DNA from: Liopterus haemorrhoidalis
Lineage: Eukaryota > Arthropoda > Insecta > Coleoptera > Dytiscidae
Direction: 5' to 3'
Length of the DNA: 64,000 nt
Assembly: GCA_963971575.1 (NCBI GenBank)
Contig: OZ020618.1
Span: forward strand, 48,994,509 to 49,058,508
This document shows positions 1-9,200 of the stretch, one piece after another. Position 1 is the first letter of the stretch. Each line of letters opens with the position of its first letter. Under the pieces are notes generated by a model. That model was not told the DNA's origin, made no database searches, and was given only the letters and a program-made list of their open reading frames with translations. A program made the translations under genes and the position numbers.

Positions 1-204
1 TGCCTGTGACCATATTTTTCTTCAAAATTTTAGGGTAATTTTTTTATGATCTATTGTGTTTAACTCTAGTTCGTATTCCCATATAAGATGTGCGGCACTC
101 TCGGTTATTTCTTAACAATAATTCGTTTCGAACTATTCATATTTTGTGTGCCGGTTCTGTGTGAAAAAACAATAACTTTTTACAAATAATAAATTTTATT
201 ACTA

Positions 205-720
205 TCGCTCTTTCTGAGATAGACTATAGTACATTGAAGGGAACCGTGATAGTTCAACATGAATTTTTGATCAAATTAGTTTTTCGAAAAATCTCGAATT
301 TTTTGTTGAAAAAATAATTATAATTTAAAAATTTATTGTGTGGTATCTAATGAAAGCTTTCAAGACGTAGATTACGGAACTACCAGTATTTTTTTAAATT
401 TTCTTTATTTTAATATAATTTTTTCCAAAAATGTGCTAAAACACTCTGGCCCCGCACTCTGTAGCCCAAGGGGTTTAATCTAAAAATCTGAGTAATGCAC
501 TTTAATATGAATATGGTACAACATGAATTTTTGATCTGATAATTATTTCGAATGTTGTCGAATATTTTGCAACACCATGCTTTCAAAATTTATCTAACTG
601 ACTGGAGCACTAGGTAGCTATAGTTGGGTCTTGATGCGAACATTATCAATTACGAACAATTTCAATTACCCTTGTAAGTAATAGAAGGAATGGATGGAAG
701 CACGTACATTTTTCTTTCAA
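205..720 (+). repeat. Old, degraded H1 Helentron-like copy
   Basis: This stretch has no gene. Its phrases match the middle of better H1 copies in order: a 'ggtatctaatgaaagc' block, then 'ctgtagcccaag', then 'aatctgagtaatgcac', then 'tttttgatctgataattat'. No terminal hairpin or GTCT tract remains. A similarly diverged relative lies at 21022-21190. It is probably an ancient insertion of an H1 subfamily. Confidence 0.45.
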
Positions 721-1533
721 ATGTTATCGGAATTTATGATTTTCATATCACATGTACTACTAATTTGAAGAGCACTCCGCCTAAAAGTTGTCCTTCGTAT
801 GTTATTATTTGTTTCATATTTGACCCAGTTAACATGTAAAAACAGTGTCCAGGCATTGTACGTCTGTATCTCACCAAATTGATGCAAGTGCTTATTCGTC
901 ATGCCATTGAATGGTCAAACTAAATTTTTCAAACAGACCTCATCTGTATAATTCATTCTAACATCTTATTGTACCTAATGTGATGAATCCGTTTTAACAG
1001 ACGGGTAAAAAACATGCGCACGCCCATGAGTAGAGGGGTTGTTTGAGGTAAGGTAACCCCAAGCCAGACTTCAAACTATTCACTATTCAATGCTTGCACC
1101 GTCTGTACAGTCCTAACAAAAACTCTATTATAATACAGCTTATTATATAGCCTTAATTAACAAACCAAATTTCAATTGTTAATTCTAAAATATCAGGTTA
1201 CATTAAAAAAAGTTTAAGTACCCCTTTATTTATTTATAAATTATAAAGTTTTTTTTACATGCTTAATAGCACGTTGAGAACTATTGTATTTATATTATTA
1301 TTTATGACAGAACATTATGTTTATATCATTATTTGTGATAAAAGATCGAAAAGCATTCGCAGTTTTTAGATTAGTACACTGGCGTATTCAGCGGGGGGCA
1401 CTGGAGCATAGGCGCCCGCAAGGAGGGGCAAGATGGGTCAGTTGCCCCCCCCCTGGATTTCGGAACCAATTACCAATTCGTATCTTAGAAAAAAAAAAAA
1501 ATATTATTTAAATATAAAATTCATTTTTTTTTT
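721..1533. other. No gene seen; TE-like scrap near 1380-1470
   Basis: No supported gene. Short open frames here have no recognisable domain. Around 1378-1470 is a G/C-rich patch (cactggcgtattcagc, then runs of G and C) that resembles the ends of small DNA transposons in which CAGTGGCG is followed by G-rich sequence, but no second end was found. Confidence 0.4.
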
Positions 1534-1915
1534 TGTTTTATCAAAAAATGTCTCAAATAAAAGTTGTTAGTTATGGCTTTTTTAGCAACTTTTGTTCAAT
1601 AAATTTTTTCGAAATATTTTTCTGTTGTGAAATATTCGCAAAAATCTTAAAATCGACACGAGTAAACTCCCATTTTTAGTCAACCGATTTTTACCAAAAG
1701 TTGATCAACTAATGCCATTGATGGCAGAAGTTTAAATATGAAGTTTCATAAAAATCCTTTCAGCCAAATTCGCTCTGCACGTGTACACAGACAGACGGAC
1801 AGACAGACATAGAGACATCATGCTAAAAATAGTCAAAACGTAATGTAGGGACCTCAATTCGTGGAGATCCGTCGAAATCTCGAAATGTTAAAATCGTGTT
1901 GGCGGTCGGTAAAAA
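1534..1915 (-). repeat. H2 Helentron-like copy, 3' truncated
   Basis: On the minus strand this starts with the H2 5' end (TTTTTACCGACCGCCAACA) and runs through a short GTCT tract and the 'ctgccatcaatggc' and 'ttgatcaacttttgg' blocks seen in the other H2 copies. It lacks the H2 3' end with its hairpin. It lies head to head with another H2 5' end across the inverted-repeat element at 1931-2647. Confidence 0.75.
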
Positions 1916-1930
1916 CGATAAAACGATATA

Positions 1931-2647
1931 CAGAGTGATTATTTAATGGCGAGACGACGTCATTGGAAGTTTTAATAATTTGCCGTTTCATACACATCGT
2001 AGCAGGCGATTATGCGCGCATGCGCATAATCTTTTTTTCTTCATAATCATAGTTATTATAGTCTCATACCCTTTTCACACTAGATCTTTAAGATCGGATG
2101 TTTAAGTGAATAGATCTTTAACCGCTAATGTGAAACCGTACGGCCTCGTCTAAACAAGACCGATGTTTAAGACAGAGATCTGCGTCTTAAACTTCGCCCG
2201 CATTGCCAACTTAATTCCCATTATAAAAAAATACTCCTTGAATTTGTGCTTCTCTTCTTTTATCTATGTTCAGCTGTTATCATTTTATATATCGAGGTTA
2301 TGAGAAGATTATTTGCGTTATTATTTAAATAAATATAAAAAATAAACTTCTCCTAACCTCGATATACAAAATAATGACAGAATAAATTCAAACGATATGA
2401 AATTATGTTGCCAATACATACTAGCTTTACATGGAGATTTCTTCTTCAAATTAAACATCAAGTGTGAAAGCAAACCGATATTGAAATATCGATATAAACA
2501 TACCGAATACCGATATAAACATCGATGGAGTTTAAGTTCAATCGTCTTAAAGATCTAGTGTGAAAAGGGTAATAGTATTCACCAGTATTTCTGCTAGACA
2601 GCACGTAAAATTCGGTGACGTCGTCTCGCCATTAAATAATCACTCTG
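1931..2647. mobile_element. TIR element, about 717 bp, hosting a nested element
   Basis: The ends are near-perfect inverted repeats of about 32 bp that begin CAGAGTGATTATTTAATGG. The flanks offer only a possible TA duplication. It has no coding capacity, so it is a non-autonomous DNA transposon of uncertain superfamily (a Tc1/mariner-type MITE is possible). A second TIR element sits inside it. Confidence 0.7.
2067..2571. mobile_element. Nested TIR element (TACCCTTTTCACACTAG family), copy 1
   Basis: Inverted ends of about 26 bp begin TACCCTTTTCACACTAGATC. A second copy in opposite orientation lies at 56280-56856, sharing internal blocks such as 'gccgtacggttt' and 'gttggcaatgcgggcg'. No clear target duplication is visible here, but the second copy has a 3-bp TAA duplication, which suggests a PIF/Harbinger-type MITE. 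Confidence 0.7.
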
Positions 2648-2664
2648 TACATCACATTCAGACA

Positions 2665-2757
2665 TTTTTACCGATCGCCAACATATATCGTTTTGACATT
2701 TCGAGATTTCGATGGATCTCTACGAATTGAGATCCCTACATAACATTTTGATGAAAC
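2665..2757 (+). repeat. H2 Helentron-like 5' end fragment
   Basis: Starts TTTTTACCGATCGCCAACAT, the H2 5' subterminal repeat with one change, and continues with 'cgagatttcgatggatc' and 'gatccctacataac'. It breaks off before the GTCT microsatellite. Confidence 0.65.
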
Positions 2758-3489
2758 GGAACGAATTGCGGTCGAACTAATATATATTAGCATAGATTAT
2801 ACTTATTATATACTTATAATTAATTGCTTCCAGAATTAAATTTAAAAACTACTTAATAATATCCAGTTTCAATATATAGGGCTACTTCGGAATGACTCAC
2901 TGTAGATAGATGGATCTATTGAAAGGTGGTAGATGATTATAATGATAAATAATAAAATTATTTTATTATTTTTTACCTGAACGGAAACTTAAAGTTCAAT
3001 AAACTTTGAACCACCAATCTATCAAAAGTTCGCGGTACAAAACCTAAACCAGTTTTTAAATATATTTTCAGTCATTCTGAAGCTGTAAATCAGTATTACC
3101 AAATTTAAAACATCAAAATTATGGTCGACTAAATAACAATAATCTACTAATTAATATTTATGAACAATAATTGATCATAAAAATCCGATTAAAAAAAAAT
3201 TCCACTCTTCCAACAAAAAGCATTGACTATTTAGTTTATTGGTGAAATAAAATTAACAAAATATTCAATGCGATTTATTAATGTCTAGTCCTGCTACTAC
3301 TTAATTTATATAACTACGAGATAGGCTTCCGAAGTTTCCGGCCTATGTTTCAAGGGTGAAAGAAATAAAATGACGGTGTAGTATTTCAATATAGCATCCA
3401 GCTCAAGGGATGCAATGAAAATAAATGAATGTTGGCAAATATAGGCCAAAAGTTGGCAGTGTTAACAACGACCAGCCAAAGACAGACAT
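2758..3489. other. No gene or recognised element
   Basis: AT-rich sequence with no supported coding region, RNA gene or repeat that I recognise. It may be host intergenic or intronic sequence. Confidence 0.4.
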
Positions 3490-3507
3490 AAAAAAATCAG
3501 CTGTGGC

Positions 3508-3644
3508 CAGGGTTGGATTGGCCCGGCGGGATACCGGGAATTTCCCGGTGGCCCGAAAATCAAAATGATAAAAATATATATATATATAGTGGCCCGACTT
3601 CCTCCAGATTTCCCGGTACACATTTTAATCCCAGTCCAACCCTG
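3508..3644. mobile_element. hAT-type MITE (CAGGGTTGGATTGGC family), 137 bp
   Basis: The ends CAGGGTTGGATTGG and CCAGTCCAACCCTG form imperfect inverted repeats. It is flanked by a perfect 8-bp duplication, GCTGTGGC (3500-3507 and 3645-3652), typical of hAT transposition. The target is the 3' hairpin of the surrounding H2 element, so this insertion is younger than that element. Confidence 0.9.
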
Positions 3645-3679
3645 GCTGTGGCCACCACAGGACCGACCGCCATCATAAA

Positions 3680-3991
3680 TAGGGTGACCATTCGTCCCGC
3701 ATTTTAACATTTTGTCCCGCAAAAGTCCCGCATTTTAACATTTTGTCCCGCATTGTCCCGCATTTGGGAGGTGAGGACCTTTTTTTTGCTCTTCACTTGG
3801 ATTCGGGAGTTGAAGACCTTTTTTTTTGCTCTTCACTTGGATTTTGAGAGATGAGGACCTTTTTTTTTTGCTCTTCACTTGGATTTGGGAGCTGAGGACC
3901 TTTTTTTTTGCTCTTCACTTGGATTTGTGAGATGAGGACCTTTTTGTTTTGCTCCGTCCCGCATTGTCTTCTTAAGAAAATGGTCACCCTA
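3680..3991. mobile_element. hAT-type MITE (TAGGGTGACCATT family) carrying a 39-bp minisatellite
   Basis: Inverted ends TAGGGTGACCATT and AATGGTCACCCTA are flanked by a perfect 8-bp duplication ATCATAAA (3672-3679 and 3992-3999). The interior holds about five type-A minisatellite units (unit contains CTCTTCACTTGGATTTGGGA, then GGTGAGGACC and a T run). 'Cttcttaagaaaatgg' precedes the right end. Sister copies lie at 12733, 51747 and 54682. The minisatellite gives a spurious repetitive open frame on the minus strand. Confidence 0.93.
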
Positions 3992-4597
3992 ATCATAAAG
4001 TACTTATATAAAATAGATTCTAGCAGCAAAGTAGAAATAACGTGGCCTAATATTTTCTAACAGAGATATTATTTATCATGACCATGGAAACGTTACATAT
4101 AAGTATGAAAAAATTGAGACGTATAAGTATAAAAACTTTCGAAAAATTTTACAGAAATTATTTGAAATTTTTCGTTTTATCAAAAAATGTCTCAAATAAA
4201 AGTTATTAGTTATTGCTTTTATAGCAACTTTTGTTCAATAAATTTTTTCGAAATATTTTTCTGTTGTGAAATATTCACAAAAATCTTAAAATCGAAACGA
4301 GTAAACTCCCATTTTTAGTCAACCGATTTTTACCAAAAGTTGATCAACTTGTGCCATTGATGGCAGAAGCTTAAATATGAAGTTTCATGAAAATCCTTTC
4401 AGTCGAATTTGCTCTGCACGTGTACACAGACAGACGGACAGACCGACAGACGGACGGACAGACAGACCGACAGACATGCTAAAATTAGTCAAAACGTTAT
4501 GTAGGGACCTCAATTCGTGGAGATCCATCGAAATCTCGAAATGTCAAAATCGGTATGATCACAATACCTCCCATATATATGTTGGCGGTCGGTAAAA

Positions 4598-4850
4598 AAC
4601 TGATGTGAAGTGTGAATTTTCACACATTTCAGGGTTTCGCAGGTATACAATAAGTGAAGGCGGCATGCTGAGTGTGTAGAACAAATTTTGCTTTGTAGTA
4701 ATCACAACAAAATGAACGATATTTTTAAAATCATTTATCGTCTGTTAATCTAAGAGCTTTAAAAACAAATTTTATGTTCAAATATTTTTTTGTTAATTTT
4801 AATTCGAATACCTAATACCATTATTTAGGTTTCTAAAATTATCGTTTTAC
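4598..4850 (-). repeat. H1 Helentron-like 3' end fragment abutting H2
   Basis: On the plus strand it begins with the H1 3' hairpin GTGTGAATTTTCACAC, then the subterminal repeat CAGGGTTTCGCAGGTAT, and runs into the conserved 'cctaataccattatttagg' block before breaking off. It starts exactly at the A run that ends the H2 copy. 4850-5064 holds no recognised feature. Confidence 0.75.
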
Positions 4851-5069
4851 AATAGATCTAATTTTTACTTTGTTCTGGCTTTGCCTCTTAATACAAACTA
4901 AAGACGTGTTAGAAACCTCCAACCATGACCTGGCTCAAGTATATACAGTCTTGATTTATGTTAATGTCATTATAAGTTTCAGAATATTAAATCAAGTCTT
5001 TCATTATATCTGTTACTCCCTGTTCACCAGATGAAAATAAAACAACCTCCAGATAATCTTAATACCTCC

Positions 5070-5693
5070 TGTCTCGTTTTGAAATTTTAAACTTAATTTT
5101 TTGTTTGATTTTTAATCTTAGTTTATTTAAAAAATATTTTTGTTTAGATTAAAAGTTTCTCGTTTCAGTTAAACTACAGACGTTGTATTTTTTTATCACG
5201 CCTCGTAACTATGAACACCGGGGTATAATAGCCCTCTTGTTAATTGATTTATGTTTTGTTTAGAAACCTTGAATTTTTTATAATAGGGTTGAGATTAGTT
5301 CGACATAGTATTAAGACGTATTCTCACACTTCAATATTACGTGCGTATCACGTCAGTTCGGTTGTACTAAACCTCTATATGAACTCTCACAGTAATTATT
5401 TTATTATTATATTATTAAATATATAAATATATCTAGTGATTTTATCACATATCAAAGTGTCTGTGTGTGCTATTCAATTGCAAATGTTCTGTTGGTGTCA
5501 TCCTGAAGTTTCCTCAACATCTGGGTACCCAGAAGACAGCTATCCACGAGAACCAAGGTTAGTAATATTTGTTTATTGAATAATCACAAGACACTGTAGT
5601 TAAAAATCCGTCGAGTCCACGATATTACATTATAGCTCTGTATGGTGTGCTAAAAATTCCATACCAATTAGCGGTTTGCTTAGAGCCGTTACA
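5070..5693 (+). repeat. 5' LTR of the BEL/Pao element
   Basis: Starts TGTCTCGTTTTGAAATTTT and ends GAGCCGTTACA. It is the same length as the 3' LTR at a constant offset of 6496 bp, with no difference found by eye. A 60-codon open frame in both LTRs (5244-5426 here) has no recognisable domain and is probably fortuitous. Confidence 0.95.
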
Positions 5694-5697
5694 TTTT

Positions 5698-5715
5698 TGG
5701 TCCTTCGAACCGGAT
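5698..5715 (+). other. Candidate primer-binding site
   Basis: TGGTCCTTCGAACCGGAT starts 5 bases after the 5' LTR. TGG at its start fits pairing with a tRNA CCA end. The position is right, but I could not match it confidently to a specific tRNA. About 580 bp of untranslated leader follows before the gag start. Confidence 0.55.
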
Positions 5716-6297
5716 GTTATTTCGGATCCATTTTGATCCATTTTGATCCATTTTCTATCCATTTTGTTCCATCCAACACGGATGTTATTTACACCAGCAA
5801 ATCAATTATTTGTTATAAAATTAAGTTCTTCGAGAATTATTAAATTCACGGATTTTGGTTTGACTATTTTCGTTTCGCATGTCAAAACATGCTACGTATT
5901 GGCTGTTGAGAGTTTATTTTGAACAATATTGCATTGCAAGACCTTCCGAAAAAGGTATTTGTTTAACGCGGTTTACGATTAAATACGCGTTTCTGTCAAA
6001 ATTGAACGGTGTTAATATTTTTTTAAATTTGATTACCGGTTTAATTGTAGCTGTCACTATTGGCAGTCATTTGTATACATTTATTGTATGTACTAGCGTA
6101 TTTCACTTGTTTTGTCACGCGCAGGGTCGGACTAAAATATTTTAAAATTCAAATATTATTTTTTACAACATTTTTATTGTTTCAAAATCATTTTTTGTTG
6201 TTGTGTTTGGATTACGCTGGCAATTCTATACATCGCATATCGATATTTTATTTTTAAAAATTGTCAGTACACATTTTAAATCCAATCAATCTTCAAA

Positions 6298-9200
6298 ATG
6301 CCACCTAAGATGAATTTTAAACAACTAAAGTATCATCGTGCAGTCTGCATACGTGACTTGCAGACACTAAAAATATCTATGGAAGAAGCAATTGAAGATC
6401 ATAGTCTTATTCCTCAGATCCGTGTTAAATTTGAAAATTTACAAACGTGTTTAGATACGTTTGTGGACTGTCACATTCAAATTGCAACGCACAGTGAAAA
6501 TCTAGATACTGAAGAAATTCTTAATAATTGCTATGATGATTTCTTTAAATCTGCAACGGAGTTACGTGCCCGTTACAAATCTCCACCTTTTACTGAGTCA
6601 GTTCAGGTAAAAGATGAAAAGGTTAATATTTCCAGTTCTTCTTCTGACATAGCTTCAGCGAAATTGCCAAAATTGGAATTAGCAACATTCAGTGGCGACA
6701 TTGCCGAATGGTATTCTTTTTTAGATATTTTTATGAGTTCTGTCGACTCAAATACAAAGTTGCAAAATGTCCAAAAATTTCAATACCTGAAAGCTTCTCT
6801 TTCAGGCGAGCCCCTGTCGTTGATTCGCAATATTCCATTGACATCGGACAACTACAAGGTAGCAATGGAAACTTTAACCCAACGCTATTCTAAAAGACGA
6901 TTAGTCTCATATTGCCACTTACAAGCCTTGCTTGAAATGCCTAAATTGAAGTCCCTTTCAAGTGAGCATGTAAGTAGATTTATATCAAATATAACGGAGC
7001 ACACAGCTGCTCTGAGAGCCCGTGGCGAACCCATTGAAGAATGGGATGGAATCTTGACTTTTTGGCTCATTAATAAATTAGAAAATCACATACGTGAAAA
7101 ATTGGAACATAAATTGTCGCACGACAGTTTACCTAAACTGTCCCAATTAATGTCTTTCTTAGACAAATATATCGTTTCCCAGTCGGGAAAGCAAGCTGAA
7201 AAGACTTTTCATAAGTCAGACAGCAACTCGAGTAAGAATCAATCTTACAAGAACGAGTATCGTACAAAATCGTCAAGGTCTATTTCACTTGTAAATACAA
7301 GTCAAACAAACACCAGCATTGTGTGTAAGTGTTGCAGTCAACACCACCCTTTATATCAATGCCCTTCGTTTATCGCGAAATCGCCTTACAACCGATTTCA
7401 ATTCGTTAAGGACAAGCAATTGTGTACCAATTGTCTAAGCTCCGCCCACAATTCGCGTACCTGTCCTTCGAACAGGACATGTCGCAGTTGTCAAGCCAAA
7501 CATCATTCTCTTTTACATTTTGGCGAAAATAAGTCTGCTAATCAGACAAAGAATGTCGCTTCGACTTCAACGTCTTCTGATAAGACTGAAAATGAATCGA
7601 AACCGGAAACCGCAACGAGCTTCTTTGCTAATTCACCACAGCCTCATTCAGCGGTCTTGTTGCCTACTGCGTTAGCCCACGTGGAAGATGTTCACGGTAA
7701 TCGTAAGACCGTACGTCTTTTACTCGATTCCGCAAGCCAAGTCTCCTTCATTACGGAGTCTTGCGTACAAAGATTAAATCTGTCTCGGCGACAGAGTAAT
7801 ATTGAGTTATCTGGTCTTGGTAGTACACCATTGACCAAAGGACGTGGAAATACCTCTTGTATTATCTATCCTCGAGATAAGATTAATCCATCGTTCCAAC
7901 TTTCGCCCGTCATTATTTCGAAAATTTCGGGAAATCTGCCGAAACAATCGTGCAGGTTAGACTCGTTAACACACTTAAAAGGTTTAAAGTTGGCAGATCC
8001 AACGTACTACAAGCCTTCTAAAGTCGATATTTTAGTAGGTGCGGACCTATTCCCACAGATTATTCTGCCACGCAGGCGGGAAGGCCCATCTGGAACACCT
8101 ACTGCCCTCGAATCTGTATTTGGATGGATTCTAATGGGACGCACACTTGTGCCTTCAACTCAAAGTGCAAATATATTTTTCACAGAGAGTGTTGAAACGC
8201 CCAACTTGTTAGATTCAACCCTGAAAAGGTTTTGGGCACTTGAAGAGGTTAGCTCTAATATAGAGACTCGTGACCCAGAAGAGATCATTTGTGAGGAGAA
8301 CTACAAGAAGACAACTTTTCGTTTAGAGTCAGGACGATTTAGTGTCGCTCTGCCCTTTAAGAAATATCCTCCAAATTTAGGAAATTCTCACCGATCAGCA
8401 TATCAGTGTTTAAAATCCTTTCAACTGCGCTTGAATGCCAAACCTGACCTGAAACACGACTATATCGAGTTTATGCAGGACTATTTCGATGCTGGTCACA
8501 TGTCCTTAACCCCGCAATCTGAGTTGAACAAACCAGCTTACTACATACCACATCATTGCGTGGTGAAACCCGATGCTGTTTCAACGAAACTTCGAGTAGT
8601 TTTCAACGCGTCGAAGAAAACTAGTCACAACGTCTCGCTTAACGACGTTTTGTATGCAGGCCCAGCTCTGCAAAAAGACATCGTAGCCATTTTGTTACGA
8701 TGGAGAAGTTATGCCTATGTTTTAACCGCTGATATTCGCCAGATGTACAGGCAGATCGAGGTACATCCAGAACATCGATCCTTCCAACGTATCCTGTGGT
8801 CGTTTGACTTCAAGGAAGAACCCCAGAGTTACGATTTAAATACCGTAACTTATGGAGTCAGATGTGCACCTTATCTCGCACTCAAAACTATCGAGACTCT
8901 CGCAGATCAAGAACAAGAAACTTATCCTACGGCTTCGAAGACATTAGCGCAAGACACCTTTGTGGATGACATAATCACCGGCAGTGACTCTCTCTCTGCA
9001 GCGATAAAACTACAGTCTGACCTGGTCAAATTGTTAGAATCCGGTGGTTTTCGTCTCCATAAGTGGTCAACTAACGCTCCTAGCGTGCTTCAAAATGTTC
9101 ATGACTCGGAGAAGCAAATTCATGGCTCTGATCTCAGTCTAGATCATGACCAATCTATTAAGATTCTGGGTCTACGATGGAAACCCGAAAAGGATTATTT

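Larger units (their letters stand above)
3490..4598 (-). mobile_element. Full H2 Helentron-like (HINE-type) copy with two nested MITEs
   Basis: Read on the minus strand, it starts TTTTTACCGACCGCCAACA, carries a GTCT/GTCC tract (plus-strand GACA/GACG near 4427-4475), and ends with the inverted subterminal repeat ATGGCGGTCGGTC and a hairpin (CTGTGG-TGG-CCACAG) followed by CTGATTTTT. These are the hallmarks of Helentron-associated non-autonomous elements. There is no coding capacity. Two hAT-type MITEs have inserted in the 3' end, one of them in the hairpin. An H1 3' end abuts directly at 4598. Confidence 0.75.

Noticed and set aside
3793..4029. Minus-strand frames with repeated NPSEEQKK phrases as a repetitive protein gene
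   Set aside because: The frame is the 39-bp minisatellite of a MITE and starts outside the MITE in unrelated sequence. The same phrase appears in several different elements.
5244..5426. 60-codon open frame in both LTRs as an accessory gene
   Set aside because: No domain or start context. It is duplicated only because LTRs are duplicated.
5879..6257. Open frames in the BEL leader before gag as a separate protein
   Set aside because: Short, hydrophobic by AT-rich composition, no known domain; BEL/Pao leaders normally lack a gene here.
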